Positions 9,399 to 18,782 of a DNA stretch of 64,000 bases are shown here, in pieces; position 1 is the stretch's first letter, and every line of letters begins with the position of its first letter. A model generated the notes under the pieces. That model was given only the letters and a program-made list of their open reading frames with translations. It was not told the origin of the DNA and ran no database searches. Source of the DNA: Terribacillus saccharophilus (GTDB taxonomy: Bacteria; Bacillota; Bacilli; Bacillales; Amphibacillaceae); assembly GCF_002272745.1 (NCBI RefSeq), contig NZ_NPBD01000007.1, forward strand, positions 310,001 to 374,000. The letters run 5' to 3'. A program made the position numbers and the translations under genes.

Positions 9399-10220
9399 AT
9401 GAAGAAAGCACTATTAGGTCTACTATTTATGTCGATATTTGCAATTCTTGCTGCCTGCGGTAACGGAGATGATTCCGCTTCCGATTCTGGCGAAAATGGC
9501 AGTAATGGCGATTTGTGGCAAGAAGTTCAAGATAAAGGTGAAATTACAGTCGGAACAGAAGGAACATACGCGCCTTTCACATTCCATGATGATAGCGGTG
9601 AACTTACAGGATACGATGTGGAAGTGATGAAGGAAGTCGGTAAGCGTTTGGATCTTGATGTGAAATTTGAAGAGACACAATGGGATTCCATGTTCTCTGG
9701 TTTGAACAGTGCTCGTTTCGATGTGATTGCGAATCAAGTGGGTAAAGGGGAAGACGACGAACGCGTTGGGCAATATGATTTCTCTGATCCTTATACAAAA
9801 TCCCAGTCCGTTGTCGTAACAGCTGCAGATAACAATGACATTACAGCAATCGAAGATGTTGAAGGTAAAACATCTGCACAGTCTTTAACAAGTAACTATA
9901 ATGCAGTGGCCACAGAAGCTGGTGCACAAATCGAGGGTGTAGAAGGATTGGCACAATCGATTCAGCTGATTGAACAAGGACGCGTTGATCTTACTTTCAA
10001 CGATAAACTTGCAGTCCTTGACTATTTGAACAATACAGAAAAGGATGCTCCAGTAAAAATCGCTTTTGAAACTGGAGAACCAAACGAGACGTACTTCACT
10101 TTCCGCAAGGACAGCGGTGAAATAGTCGAACAGTTCAACAAAGCACTTGATGAGATGCGTGAAGATGGTACTTTAGCAGAAATCTCAACGAAATGGTTTG
10201 GCGAAGATGTTAACAAGTAA
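9399..10220 (+). CDS. tcyA: Amino-acid (cystine-type) ABC transporter substrate-binding lipoprotein
   Basis: A 273-residue extracytoplasmic solute receptor. The lipoprotein signal is clear: a hydrophobic stretch and lipobox LAAC at residues 18-21. After an acidic linker the family 3 solute-binding domain begins with [19 protein letters not shown], then [14 protein letters not shown] and FDVIANQV, the pattern of the cystine receptors TcyA (B. subtilis) and FliY. It is followed by one permease and one ATPase in the order of B. subtilis tcyABC. The ribosome binding site is weak. Cystine is the favoured substrate; another polar amino acid cannot be excluded. Confidence 0.85.
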   Translation: MKKALLGLLFMSIFAILAACGNGDDSASDSGENGSNGDLWQEVQDKGEITVGTEGTYAPFTFHDDSGELTGYDVEVMKEVGKRLDLDVKFEETQWDSMFSGLNSARFDVIANQVGKGEDDERVGQYDFSDPYTKSQSVVVTAADNNDITAIEDVEGKTSAQSLTSNYNAVATEAGAQIEGVEGLAQSIQLIEQGRVDLTFNDKLAVLDYLNNTEKDAPVKIAFETGEPNETYFTFRKDSGEIVEQFNKALDEMREDGTLAEISTKWFGEDVNK

Positions 10221-10905
10221 TATGGTATTCGGCGGGATTGTCATCCCTTGGGAGCTGTTGCAGCAGTCATTCTGGCCGATACTGATTGAGGGGATCAAAG
10301 TCACGATCCCCTTGACTCTTATTTCGTTCTTTTTTGGTATCATCATCGCACTCATCACGGCATTGGTAAGGATCTCAAATATCAAGCCTTTGCGGTGGAT
10401 TTTTTCTGTCTATGTTTCTGCTATCCGCGGAACACCTCTGCTTGTTCAGTTGTTCATCATTTTCTACTTACTGCCGGAATTAAATATTATGATTGATCCG
10501 TATCCGACAGCTATTATTGCGTTTTCCTTAAATGTCGGGGCTTATGCTTCTGAAATCTTCCGAGCATCTATTCTCTCTGTTCCTAAGGGGCAATGGGAGG
10601 CAGGCTTTACAATAGGGATGACTTACCGGAAAACGTTGTTTCGTGTCATTCTGCCCCAGGCGTTACGAGTTTCCGTACCGCCTTTATCCAATAGCTTTAT
10701 TGGCTTAGTGAAGGAAACGTCATTAGCATCTCAGATTCTCGTAACCGAGCTGTTCCGTAAATCTCAGCAAATTGGTGCGACGAATCTGGATCAGATTGTT
10801 TACATCTATATATTGGCTGCCTTCATTTATTGGATTATCTGTTTCGTCCTGTCGCTGGCTCAGCATCGACTCGAACGCAGATTAGACCGCTATACAGCAA
10901 GGTAA
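10207..10905 (+). CDS. tcyB: Amino-acid (cystine-type) ABC transporter permease
   Basis: A permease of about 232 residues of the His/Glu/Gln/Arg type with about five membrane segments. [23 protein letters not shown] and the EAA loop [30 protein letters not shown], which contacts the ATPase, are diagnostic. The start is uncertain: in-frame TTG (10198), ATG (10207) and ATG (10222) all lie at the end of the receptor gene, and none has a strong ribosome binding site, implying coupling to the upstream gene. It forms the membrane channel, presumably as a homodimer, for the receptor encoded before it. Confidence 0.88.
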   Translation: MLTSNMVFGGIVIPWELLQQSFWPILIEGIKVTIPLTLISFFFGIIIALITALVRISNIKPLRWIFSVYVSAIRGTPLLVQLFIIFYLLPELNIMIDPYPTAIIAFSLNVGAYASEIFRASILSVPKGQWEAGFTIGMTYRKTLFRVILPQALRVSVPPLSNSFIGLVKETSLASQILVTELFRKSQQIGATNLDQIVYIYILAAFIYWIICFVLSLAQHRLERRLDRYTAR

Positions 10906-10917
10906 GGAGGGGTAGCT

Positions 10918-11664
10918 ATGCTAGCAGTGAAAGGTTTAAAGAAAACTTTCGGTACAAATACAGTACTGAAATCTATTGATATGCAAGTCGATAAAGGAAA
11001 GGTAATAGCAATACTTGGACCATCCGGTTCCGGAAAGACAACCTTACTTCGCTGCCTGAATGCACTGGAGATACCAGATGAAGGTATTGTTGGTTTTGAA
11101 GACCATCAAGTGGATTTCAGCCAAGAGGTCAAACAGCAGGAATTGATTAAGCTGCGTCGTAAATCAGGTATGGTATTCCAATCTTATAATCTATTCCCGC
11201 ATCGCACCGTTCTGGAAAATGTCATGGAAGGACCTATTCAGGTTCAGAAACGGGACAAACAAACGGTAAGAGCGGAAGCAATTGAATTGCTTAATAAAGT
11301 AGGATTGAAAGATAAGAAGGATCTTTATCCGTATCAGCTATCTGGCGGACAGCAGCAACGGGTCGGGATTGCCCGTGCGCTTGCAATCAAGCCGGAACTT
11401 ATGCTTTTTGATGAACCTACTTCAGCACTTGATCCGGAACTGATTGGAGAAGTACTTCGAGTAATGAGGGATCTGGCGAGCGAGGGCTGGACAATGGTTG
11501 TTGTAACTCATGAAATCAAATTTGCCCAGGAAATCGCGGATGAAGTCATCTTCATAGATGGTGGCGTCATTGTTGAGCAAGGACCGCCAGCAGAAGTGCT
11601 GTCTCATCCAAAAGAGGAACGTACCCAGCGCTTCCTGCATAGAATTTTGAATCCGACAGAGTAA
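10918..11664 (+). CDS. tcyC: Amino-acid (cystine-type) ABC transporter ATP-binding protein
   Basis: A 248-residue ABC ATPase. Walker [10 protein letters not shown] lies near residue 38, the Q-loop in [19 protein letters not shown], the signature LSGGQQQR, Walker [15 protein letters not shown], and the H-loop in VVTHE. This is the standard polar amino-acid subgroup (GlnQ/TcyC). AAGGAGG stands seven bases before the ATG. It is the last gene of the three-gene importer and a strong terminator follows. Confidence 0.92.
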   Translation: MLAVKGLKKTFGTNTVLKSIDMQVDKGKVIAILGPSGSGKTTLLRCLNALEIPDEGIVGFEDHQVDFSQEVKQQELIKLRRKSGMVFQSYNLFPHRTVLENVMEGPIQVQKRDKQTVRAEAIELLNKVGLKDKKDLYPYQLSGGQQQRVGIARALAIKPELMLFDEPTSALDPELIGEVLRVMRDLASEGWTMVVVTHEIKFAQEIADEVIFIDGGVIVEQGPPAEVLSHPKEERTQRFLHRILNPTE

Positions 11665-11694
11665 CAGGAGAACATCATGTTCTCCTGTTTTTTT
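11665..11694 (+). terminator. Terminator of the cystine-type ABC operon
   Basis: Perfect arms CAGGAGAACA and TGTTCTCCTG with a TCA loop and a seven-T tail. Confidence 0.95.
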
Positions 11695-11782
11695 GTTAAA
11701 TTTTAAGCATTCTAGTTGAAAATAGTAATATAGTTACCGATAATAAGTAGGATAGTACATATTCTGAGAGGGGACTTAAGAG

Positions 11783-12550
11783 ATGGAATTCAAAGATAAA
11801 GTGGTACTTATAACAGGAGCAGCAGGCGGAATCGGGATCGCTGCTGCTAAGAAGTTCGCAGCAGAAGGAGCTAAACTTGCTCTTGTTGATCTTTCACAGG
11901 AAGCGCTGGAGAAAGCTGCAGCATCCATTGATGCAGAGAAAATCTTGTTGGCAGCAAATGCTGCGAAGGAAGAAGACGTAATAGATTATGTTCAGAAAAC
12001 CAAGGAGCATTTCGGAAGTATCGATGTGTTCATCAATAACGCTGGAATCAATGGAGAATTCAAAAATATCGTTGATTCAACTGTGGAGAACTTAGAAAAG
12101 GTATTGGCTGTCAATGTAGTAGGTGCCTTCCTTGGATTGAAACATGTATTGAAAGTGATGACAGAACAAAAAAGCGGCGCTGTCGTAAATACCGCTTCCA
12201 ACGGCGGATTGCTTGGTGCTCCAGGTATGAGTGCTTATATTGCTTCGAAGCACGCACTTATCGGTATCAACAAAACAGCAGCTTTGGAAGTGGCAGACTA
12301 TGGCGTACGTGTAAACGCTGTTGCTCCATCTGGTGTGGATACAGCAATGATGCGCTCTATTGAAACAAATGCTGCTCATGGACATGAAGAAGAAGCTAGA
12401 AAAGGCTTTGAAGCGAGTGTACCGATGAAGCGCTATGCTACTGCGGAAGAAATTGCTGATTTGATGTTATTCCTATCTTCTGAAAAAGCATCATTCATTA
12501 CTGGTTCTTATTACCGAATCGATGGCGGACAAGGAACAACATCTGCTTAA
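11783..12550 (+). CDS. Short-chain dehydrogenase/reductase (SDR)
   Basis: A 255-residue classical SDR. The NAD(P)-binding TGAAGGIGIAAA lies near residues 12-23, NNAG near residue 88, and the catalytic Ser...Tyr-x-x-x-Lys is present as NTASNGG then YIASK. The C-terminal FITGSYYRIDGG is the usual ending of the glucose-1-dehydrogenase-like group. An Asp at the end of the second strand (LVDLS) points to NAD rather than NADP. A good ribosome binding site (GAGAGGGGACT) precedes the ATG. The gene is monocistronic and convergent with the LysR regulator; its substrate cannot be told from sequence. Confidence 0.88.
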   Translation: MEFKDKVVLITGAAGGIGIAAAKKFAAEGAKLALVDLSQEALEKAAASIDAEKILLAANAAKEEDVIDYVQKTKEHFGSIDVFINNAGINGEFKNIVDSTVENLEKVLAVNVVGAFLGLKHVLKVMTEQKSGAVVNTASNGGLLGAPGMSAYIASKHALIGINKTAALEVADYGVRVNAVAPSGVDTAMMRSIETNAAHGHEEEARKGFEASVPMKRYATAEEIADLMLFLSSEKASFITGSYYRIDGGQGTTSA

Positions 12551-12554
12551 TTTT

Positions 12555-12588
12555 AAAACACGCCTGTCATATGGCAGGCGTGTTTTTT
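12555..12588. terminator. Bidirectional terminator embedded in the LysR gene 3' end
   Basis: Arms AAAACACGCCTGtCAT and ATGgCAGGCGTGTTTT are followed by T runs on both strands. The last codons and stop of the convergent LysR gene (from 12567) lie inside this hairpin. Confidence 0.9.
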
Positions 12589-13529
12589 ATATGTGTGTAT
12601 AACGATGGATCCGAATTAGCATGTAACTCTTCTTTAGCGAGGATAGTTTCTTCCAATTCGCGTAAAAATGTTCTAGCTACGCGGGAAAGTGTATTGTTTC
12701 CGTGGTACACATAGCCGAAGGAATAGGTCTGAAAGAAAGGCGGAGCAAAATGGAGCAGTGTGATGTCTTTGCTTCTTGATAGTTCGGCATCGGTCCGGAA
12801 GGCATAGTCGAAGCCAATGTTGATAGCTGTTTCATTCTCTACCATATTTCGTATGGTCTGTACATTGTTCGTGGTGAACAGGATATCATATTGAAGCGAT
12901 TTGAACTGGCGCATAAATGCCTGTATGTAAGCATCATTATAAAGTACAATCGGCTGTTTAAGGAGCATCTCTTCGGTGACTAATTCTTCCTTAGCCAAAG
13001 GATGTTGGTTATTGACGGCTGTCACCATATGCCCATCAAGTAATTTCTTGAAGACGAGATTACGGTATTTTTGGACTTCCTTTTCTGTATAAATGACAAG
13101 TCCGATATCGACAGCTTCTGCCTCTACTTTTCTCATGATGCGTTGTGATGTGTGCTCAAATAGAGAAGCTTTAATATTTGGATGAAGCTTGCGGAAATTT
13201 GAAAAAAGCTCTACCAGAATCTCCATAGGTCCGGGAAAGCTTGCAATTTTCAGTTCTCCATTTAGTGATTCCGTGTATGTCTCTGCTTCTTCAGTGAATT
13301 CCTGCAGCTTCTCTAAGACAGCCTCCGCATGCTGTATAAGCTTACTACCTTCCTCAGTTGGCGTCGTGCCTGTACGCGAACGACGGAAAAGGCTGATATT
13401 CAATTCTCGTTCCAGGTTGGTCAGCGCCTGGCTCAGTGCAGGGAGTGTTACATGCTGTTCGGCAGCAGCTGCTTTTAATGATCCTGATCGTGCGATAGCT
13501 ACTATATATTTCAATTGTTCGATAGTCAT
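12567..13529 (-). CDS. LysR-family transcriptional regulator
   Basis: A 320-residue LysR-type regulator. The N-terminal winged helix-turn-helix is evident (MTIEQLKYIVAIARSGSLKA, then the recognition helix LPALSQALTNLERELNISLF), followed by a periplasmic-binding-like effector domain from about residue 90. It is transcribed divergently from butanediol dehydrogenase with 127 bases between the starts, the classic arrangement for LysR control of the neighbour, so acetoin/butanediol regulation is a reasonable inference. An imperfect palindrome with a central AAACGTTT lies in that gap. Its C-terminal codons form part of the shared terminator. Confidence 0.88.
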   Translation of the reverse strand: MTIEQLKYIVAIARSGSLKAAAAEQHVTLPALSQALTNLERELNISLFRRSRTGTTPTEEGSKLIQHAEAVLEKLQEFTEEAETYTESLNGELKIASFPGPMEILVELFSNFRKLHPNIKASLFEHTSQRIMRKVEAEAVDIGLVIYTEKEVQKYRNLVFKKLLDGHMVTAVNNQHPLAKEELVTEEMLLKQPIVLYNDAYIQAFMRQFKSLQYDILFTTNNVQTIRNMVENETAINIGFDYAFRTDAELSRSKDITLLHFAPPFFQTYSFGYVYHGNNTLSRVARTFLRELEETILAKEELHANSDPSLYTHIKNTPAI

Positions 13530-13550
13530 GTCTATCCCTCATTCGTTTAG

Positions 13551-13570
13551 TTAAGCAAACGTTTATTTAA
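13551..13570. promoter_or_regulatory. Palindrome in the LysR-bdhA divergent promoter region
   Basis: TTAAGCAAACGTTTATTTAA is a palindrome TTAAnnAAACGTTTnnTTAA with only the two marked positions per arm failing to pair. It lies 22 bases upstream of the LysR start codon and 87 upstream of bdhA, as expected of a LysR autoregulatory site. It matches a cre site only poorly (two core mismatches). Confidence 0.5.
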
Positions 13571-13656
13571 GTTAAATAACCCGAAATTTATTATATCATT
13601 TTCCAGCAGTATACTAGGAATGTAGAAAGAAATGCTGTAAAAAGGGGATGGAACAA

Positions 13657-14700
13657 ATGAAAGCATTACGTTGGCATAATCAGAAGGATGTTAGAATGGA
13701 AGATATTGAGGAACCTGTTATCAAACCGAATCAGGTGAAAATGAAGGTTAAATGGTGCGGTATTTGCGGAAGCGACTTACATGAGTATCTTGGTGGACCA
13801 ATTTTCATTCCAGTTGATAAACCGCATCCACTGACTGGTGAAGTGGCTCCAGTGACAATGGGACATGAATTTTCTGGTGAAGTAGTCGAAGTAGGACCAG
13901 AAGTGAAAGGTTACCAGGTTGGCGATCGTGTTGTTGTGGAACCAATCTTTGCAACACATGGACACCAAGGTGCATATAACTTGGACAAGCAAATGGGATT
14001 CCTCGGACTTGCTGGCGGTGGCGGCGGTTTGAGCGAATATGTTGCGGTTGATGAAGAGCTTCTGTTCAAGCTTCCGGATTCTTTAAGCTATGAGCAAGGC
14101 GCATTGGTAGAGCCTTCTGCAGTTGCGTTGTATGCTGTACGTTCTAGTAAGGTAAAAGCTGGGGATAAGGTAGCTGTATTTGGTTGTGGTCCAATCGGGT
14201 TGCTGGTTATAGAAGCTTTGAAAGCAGCAGGTGCAACTGAAATTTATGCAGTTGAATTATCACCGGAACGTCAAGCAAAAGCGGAAGAGTTAGGTGCGAT
14301 TGTCGTCGATCCAGGTAAGGTGGATGATACAGTTGAGGAAATCAGAAGATTGACTGATGGCGGTGTAGAAGTTGCCTTTGAAGTAACGGGCGTACCAGTC
14401 GTCTTGCGTCAGGCGATCCAGTCTACTGATATCGGCGGTGAAACGATGATCGTCAGCATCTGGGAGAAACCAGCCGAAATCATGCCGAATGATATTGTTA
14501 TTCAGGAACGTTCCATTAAAGGTATCATTGGTTATCGTGATGTATTCCCGCAAGTGCTTTCCTTAATGGAAAAAGGCTATTTCTCAGCTGAGAAGCTAGT
14601 CACAAAGAAAATCAAGCTGGATGAAGTGGTTGAAGAAGGATTCGAGAGCTTGATCAAAGAGAAGAACCAAGTGAAGATCCTTGTTCAATCTGAACAATAA
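13657..14700 (+). CDS. bdhA: (R,R)-2,3-butanediol / acetoin dehydrogenase
   Basis: A 347-residue zinc-dependent alcohol dehydrogenase closely resembling B. subtilis BdhA, which interconverts acetoin and 2,3-butanediol with NAD(H). Catalytic zinc ligands appear in CGICGSDLHEY and GHEFSGEVVEVG; the long insertion GPIFIPVDKPHPLTGE and the glycine-rich GLAGGGGGLSEYV are BdhA hallmarks. The Rossmann motif is FGCGPIGLLVIEAL. I chose the second in-frame ATG because AAAAGGGG lies nine bases before it and the B. subtilis protein also starts MKA. A typical structural zinc cluster of four Cys is not evident. Regulation by the divergent LysR protein is likely. Confidence 0.93.
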   Translation: MKALRWHNQKDVRMEDIEEPVIKPNQVKMKVKWCGICGSDLHEYLGGPIFIPVDKPHPLTGEVAPVTMGHEFSGEVVEVGPEVKGYQVGDRVVVEPIFATHGHQGAYNLDKQMGFLGLAGGGGGLSEYVAVDEELLFKLPDSLSYEQGALVEPSAVALYAVRSSKVKAGDKVAVFGCGPIGLLVIEALKAAGATEIYAVELSPERQAKAEELGAIVVDPGKVDDTVEEIRRLTDGGVEVAFEVTGVPVVLRQAIQSTDIGGETMIVSIWEKPAEIMPNDIVIQERSIKGIIGYRDVFPQVLSLMEKGYFSAEKLVTKKIKLDEVVEEGFESLIKEKNQVKILVQSEQ

Positions 14701-14710
14701 GAAAGAAAAA

Positions 14711-14738
14711 GCGGATGCATGAGCATCCGCTTTTTTTA
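14711..14738. terminator. Bidirectional terminator between bdhA and iolS
   Basis: Arms GCGGATGC and GCATCCGC around ATGA, flanked by A and T runs that serve both convergent genes. Confidence 0.9.
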
Positions 14739-14740
14739 TC

Positions 14741-15673
14741 TTATCTAAAGATCTTGTCGATTGCTTCGATATCATCTACTGACAGTTTGACGTCGAGTGT
14801 TTTCAGGTTATTTAGTACTTGTTCCGGACGTTTTGCTCCAGGGATGATTGCATCAATGCTGTCTCGTGTCAGATACCAAGCCAGCACGACATGAGCAACC
14901 TCTGCATCCTTCTTAGAAGCGATACCCCGCAGTTGATCTACTTTTTTCAAATTTTGCTTGAACGCTTCACCTTGGAACAGTGGATCATTCGCACGCAAAT
15001 CATCAAACTTCGTATTTTCGTCGTATTTACCGCCAAGCAAGCCAGAAGCAAGCGGGAAGTAAGGCACGAAGGAGATATTATTTTCAGTTGTATACGGAAG
15101 AAGATCGTTTTCTGCACCGCGTTTGAACAGATTATATTCAGACTGCAATACATCTACATAACCATCAATGTTAGCTTCCTTCAGCTGTTCGATTGAGAAG
15201 TTGGAAACACCAATGCTTTTGATTTTGCCTTGATCCTTCAATTCCTTCAGTGCACCGACAGCTTCCGCTTTTGGTGTACCTTCGTCAGGGAAATGGATGT
15301 AGAACAAATCAATATAATCTGTTTGCAGACGTTTCAATGCGTTATCCACAGAGTCCTTCAGGAATTGCGGAGAGTTGTCCATCAATGTTTCGCCATTGAT
15401 AATTTTGTGAGCAGCTTTGGTTGCGAGTACGATGTCATCCCGTTTTCCGCTTTCCTTGATAACCTGACCAACAAGCTCCTCAGATCTTTCCGGACCGTAG
15501 ATATAAGCTGTATCAAAGAAATTCATCCCATTTTCAATCGCTTGGCGGACAACCTCCTTGCCTTGTTCCTCATCTAGATTTGGATAGAGGTTGTGGCCTC
15601 CGACTGCATTCGTACCGACTCCGATCGGGTTAACATACAAGCCGGATTTTCCTAATTGCACACGTTCTGTCAT
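14741..15673 (-). CDS. iolS: Aldo/keto reductase, IolS-like
   Basis: A 310-residue NADPH-dependent aldo-keto reductase very similar to B. subtilis IolS (AKR11A). The catalytic tetrad can be seen: Asp and Tyr in FFDTAYIYG, Lys in LATKAAHK, His in [20 protein letters not shown] near residue 20 is particular to the IolS group. Despite the name, IolS is not essential for inositol breakdown and its physiological substrate is not established; no inositol genes are nearby. Monocistronic; the bdhA terminator serves it. Confidence 0.88.
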   Translation of the reverse strand: MTERVQLGKSGLYVNPIGVGTNAVGGHNLYPNLDEEQGKEVVRQAIENGMNFFDTAYIYGPERSEELVGQVIKESGKRDDIVLATKAAHKIINGETLMDNSPQFLKDSVDNALKRLQTDYIDLFYIHFPDEGTPKAEAVGALKELKDQGKIKSIGVSNFSIEQLKEANIDGYVDVLQSEYNLFKRGAENDLLPYTTENNISFVPYFPLASGLLGGKYDENTKFDDLRANDPLFQGEAFKQNLKKVDQLRGIASKKDAEVAHVVLAWYLTRDSIDAIIPGAKRPEQVLNNLKTLDVKLSVDDIEAIDKIFR

Positions 15674-15754
15674 TTCTCGCTCAGCTCCTTTTTTAAGTCT
15701 GTCTTAACTGTAGCAAATTCACATGGTGGTATGGAAAAGATTTGCTTGAATAAA

Positions 15755-15790
15755 ACAGAAACCGGGACAGCTATGCTGTCCCGGCTATTT
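15755..15790 (-). terminator. Terminator of the MMPL exporter gene
   Basis: Arms CCGGGACAGC and GCTGTCCCGG with a two-base loop, followed on the minus strand by a T-rich tail. Confidence 0.8.
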
Positions 15791-17989
15791 TTAGCCATGT
15801 GCCTTTTGTTCATTCTCTTCTGTTTGCTGAATTCGCTTCTTCCAAGGCCAGAACGCCCATTTACCAAGAATTGCAGTAATAGCAGGTACAAGGAAAGGAC
15901 GGACAAGGAAAGTATCGAGCAATACACCAATTGCAGTAATTGTTCCGAAATGGACAAGTATTTGAATAGGCAGTGTTGTCAATACAGCGAATGTTGCTGC
16001 CAGAATCAACCCGGCAGACGTGATAACACCGCCGGTATGGGCAACACCGTCTGCAATAGCTTGTTTAAGCGGCATCGTCTTACTGCGTTTCCAAATGCTT
16101 GAGATCATGAATATATTATAGTCTTCTCCAAGCGCAACGATGAACACGAAAGCATACAGCGGGATGAAGCCTTGAATTGCTTCGACACCGAATCCGTAAT
16201 GCAATATAAGCCAGCCAAGCCCCAATGCACTGAAGAAAGAGAGCAAAACGGTTGCGACCAAATAGATTGTTGCCGTTACAGATCGCAGATACGTGAGTAA
16301 TAACAGGGTGATAAAGCCGATAACGATCGGAATAATCCACTTTTCATCATGCTTTGTCACTTGCTGTGTATCATACTGTTCTGATGTCTGACCACCAATC
16401 CAAACACTATCAGTATTACCGGTTGTATCCGATACAGTTTCTCTTATGTCAGGAATGTGGGCCATTGCTTCATTTGAGTAAGGATTTTCATCCAGCTCGA
16501 GTTGGATGCGTATCAACTGATCGTTTGATTCTGACTGCTCCGGATCCATAACAGTAGCTACATAAGGCAGCTCTTCTAGAGCAGCACGGACAGCTTCTGG
16601 ATCATCTGTCTCAGTAATAACAGAAACAGGTGCGAGTTCACCGGCATTGACGTGATCTGTCAGTATTTCAAAGCCTTCTTTTGACGGCATATCATCCGGG
16701 AAAGATGACAGCGTATCATACGTGTACGTAATACGGGATGAGATTCCGGCAAGAATTCCAAGAACTACGAGTGTAGCAATGGCTATCTTCCATGGGTGAC
16801 GGATGACAAGTCTGCCCACGCTATTGCCAATTTTATTATGTGGCTTCTTCGTACGAACTGGCTTTCCTTTTTCTTTCGCGCGTTCTTCCTGCATATCCTC
16901 AGTTCTTGGAATGAACGGGAAGAAGGATGCACGTCCGATGATTGTAAGCAATGCTGGCACGAGCGTAAGACTTGCAAGCAGCATGATGAAAATGGCGATG
17001 CCGAATGGAATAGCAAACCGGTTAATTGATCCATAATCAGCAACAAGCAGTACTAGCATAGCAACGATGACGGTTAGTCCGCTCATTGCAATTGCACCGC
17101 TAGCAGATGATAGGGAACGAACAATTGCTGTTTTCTTACTCTTCATTTCCCATAGATTTTCCCGGAAGCGGGTGATCAGGAACAAGCAGTAATCGGTACC
17201 AGCACCGAAGAGCAGTACGGTCATGATCGCAAGCCCTTGAGAATCAAACGAAATCAATTCGGCTTTTCCTAATGCACCAAGAATCGGGCTGATAACTAAA
17301 TAAGCAAAACCTACGCCGATAAGCGGCACGAGCGCCAGTATCGGAGATCGATAGATAACGAGAAGGAAGATAAGTACGATCAGTACGGTTCCAAACAGAA
17401 GCGTCGTATCTCCTTGAGAGAAGAGGCCGACAGCATCAACGGAAATACCAGCAGGACCAGTTGCTCGGACAAGCAGATCGCCGCTATTCAAGTCTTGTTC
17501 AAACGGGTTCTGCGTGAATGCATCATTTGCTGTATCTTGAATTTTTTTAAGACCAGCTTCGACTGTATCTGTTGCTGTTCCGTTATCAAATAGGATTGGC
17601 ATGACGAGCGTCGTACCGTCATCGGAAAGCTGTTCTTTTAATGCTGGCAGGGGGATATCCTGAAATGGTGTTACGGTCGCTGCTTCAATGTCAGCCTCCT
17701 GCAAATCAGCACTGAACTGCTGGATCGATTGCAAGTCTTCATCTGTAAGGCCATCCTCCTGATACCAGGTAAGCAAGGCGGGCAGACCGCTGTTATCAGA
17801 GAATTCTTCTTCAATAATACGGGCAGCTTCCTCACTGTTTGTGTCATTGAGGAATGTTTCGGCTTGCTCGTCCTCCTGTGAATTTGCTTGCGGTAAGGTT
17901 AAATTTAATACGAGGGCAAGGACAATCCAAGCAGCCAAGATAATCCACCGCCCAGATTTGCCGCTTATAAAAGCGCCTAATTTTTGCAT
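15791..17989 (-). CDS. MMPL-family RND exporter (YdfJ-like)
   Basis: A 732-residue membrane protein of the MMPL/YdfJ group of the RND superfamily. Two homologous halves each begin with one hydrophobic segment, an extracellular domain of about 150 residues, then five more segments. Within the membrane part, GAGTDYCLFLITRFREN in half one and ALGEDYNIFMISSIWKR in half two carry the proton-relay GxxxDY motif. Such proteins export lipids or amphiphilic toxic compounds using the proton gradient. ATTTAGGAGG precedes the ATG. The gene follows its probable repressor TetR, and a TetR-type operator lies 22 bases upstream of its start. B. subtilis YdfJ is instead controlled by a two-component system. Confidence 0.9.
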   Translation of the reverse strand: MQKLGAFISGKSGRWIILAAWIVLALVLNLTLPQANSQEDEQAETFLNDTNSEEAARIIEEEFSDNSGLPALLTWYQEDGLTDEDLQSIQQFSADLQEADIEAATVTPFQDIPLPALKEQLSDDGTTLVMPILFDNGTATDTVEAGLKKIQDTANDAFTQNPFEQDLNSGDLLVRATGPAGISVDAVGLFSQGDTTLLFGTVLIVLIFLLVIYRSPILALVPLIGVGFAYLVISPILGALGKAELISFDSQGLAIMTVLLFGAGTDYCLFLITRFRENLWEMKSKKTAIVRSLSSASGAIAMSGLTVIVAMLVLLVADYGSINRFAIPFGIAIFIMLLASLTLVPALLTIIGRASFFPFIPRTEDMQEERAKEKGKPVRTKKPHNKIGNSVGRLVIRHPWKIAIATLVVLGILAGISSRITYTYDTLSSFPDDMPSKEGFEILTDHVNAGELAPVSVITETDDPEAVRAALEELPYVATVMDPEQSESNDQLIRIQLELDENPYSNEAMAHIPDIRETVSDTTGNTDSVWIGGQTSEQYDTQQVTKHDEKWIIPIVIGFITLLLLTYLRSVTATIYLVATVLLSFFSALGLGWLILHYGFGVEAIQGFIPLYAFVFIVALGEDYNIFMISSIWKRSKTMPLKQAIADGVAHTGGVITSAGLILAATFAVLTTLPIQILVHFGTITAIGVLLDTFLVRPFLVPAITAILGKWAFWPWKKRIQQTEENEQKAHG

Positions 17990-18010
17990 GAATGGTTCCT
18001 CCTAAATAAT

Positions 18011-18027
18011 TTATCAACTGATAAGTT
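18011..18027. promoter_or_regulatory. TetR operator upstream of the MMPL exporter
   Basis: TTATCAACTGATAAGTT holds the palindromic core TTATCA-N2-TGATAA and matches 18691-18710 upstream of the tetR gene. It lies between the tetR terminator and the exporter ribosome binding site. Confidence 0.8.
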
Positions 18028-18033
18028 ATACCC

Positions 18034-18071
18034 AAAAAATAAAAGATTATGCACATAATCTTTTATTTTTT
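18034..18071 (-). terminator. Terminator of tetR, with an 18-bp perfect stem
   Basis: Perfect inverted repeat with arms of 18 bases (core AAAAGATTATG / CATAATCTTTT) and a two-base loop, rich in A and T at its base. It overlaps the tetR stop codon and separates tetR from the exporter promoter and operator. Confidence 0.85.
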
Positions 18072-18671
18072 CTGGATTCCATCAAAAAGTATGTCTACAA
18101 GCATCTTTGATTTCTTGTCTGCGAACGCACGCCGGGCTTCATGATCCTCTTTGGATGGAGGCAGAAAGGACTTCATCATCTCGAGGACGAAAAAGGTTAG
18201 CTCCATCGGGGGAACGGTAGGTATCGTTTTGATGTCACCTTTGGCAATTCCTTCTGTCAAAGTCTGCATCACAGGATTGAAGTAACTGCGCAGCCACCAG
18301 TCCTGAATCGTTTTCCGATGTTCTTCATCAATCTCGTATTGCAAATCATGAAACATCTGTGTCATGTCACCTTGATGGTTCATAATCATAAAATAGGCTA
18401 TTTGACGAATACGATCCTTGCTGTTGGCGTGATCCTGAAGTACATGTGTCATCGCTTCCTCCGTCTGAACCATAATGGAGCGGACGACTTCCAGATATAT
18501 AGCCTGCTTGTTAGGGAAATGATGATATAAAGCAGGCTGGGTAATCCCGCATTCCTCTGCTATCCGGCGAGTTGAAATTGACCGGTAGCCATGTGTCATG
18601 AAAAGCCGTTCAGCTGTCGCGATAATATTGCGCTGGGTTTGTTCAGCGGAAACTTCTTTTTTTCTAGCCAT
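18063..18671 (-). CDS. TetR-family repressor of the MMPL exporter
   Basis: A 202-residue TetR/AcrR regulator. The N-terminal helix-turn-helix is canonical (IIATAERLFMTHGYRSISTRRIAEECGI, with recognition helix TQPALYHHFPNKQAIYL). The C-terminal ligand domain is not specific to a known subgroup. Two near-identical palindromes, one before its own start and one before the exporter downstream, indicate autorepression and control of the exporter. The alpha/beta hydrolase transcribed divergently shares the upstream operator region. The inducer is unknown, probably an exported amphiphile. Confidence 0.9.
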   Translation of the reverse strand: MARKKEVSAEQTQRNIIATAERLFMTHGYRSISTRRIAEECGITQPALYHHFPNKQAIYLEVVRSIMVQTEEAMTHVLQDHANSKDRIRQIAYFMIMNHQGDMTQMFHDLQYEIDEEHRKTIQDWWLRSYFNPVMQTLTEGIAKGDIKTIPTVPPMELTFFVLEMMKSFLPPSKEDHEARRAFADKKSKMLVDILFDGIQKK

Positions 18672-18690
18672 AGTGCCTGCCCTCTTTAAT

Positions 18691-18710
18691 AACTTATCAC
18701 TTGATAAGTT
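18691..18710. promoter_or_regulatory. TetR operator in the tetR/hydrolase divergent region
   Basis: AACTTATCACTTGATAAGTT is a perfect palindrome with 9-base arms and a CT centre. It shares TTATCA-N2-TGATAAGTT with the site at 18011-18027. Confidence 0.85.
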
Positions 18711-18782
18711 AACTCATTTTGTTTAGAAAAGCAATGATTGTCTTACTTATTGTAAAATAGAATATAAAAAGGGGGTAGTGAT

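Noticed and set aside
13551..13570. Reading the LysR-bdhA dyad as a cre site
   Set aside because: It fails at two core positions of the CcpA consensus; a LysR-type dyad explains it better.
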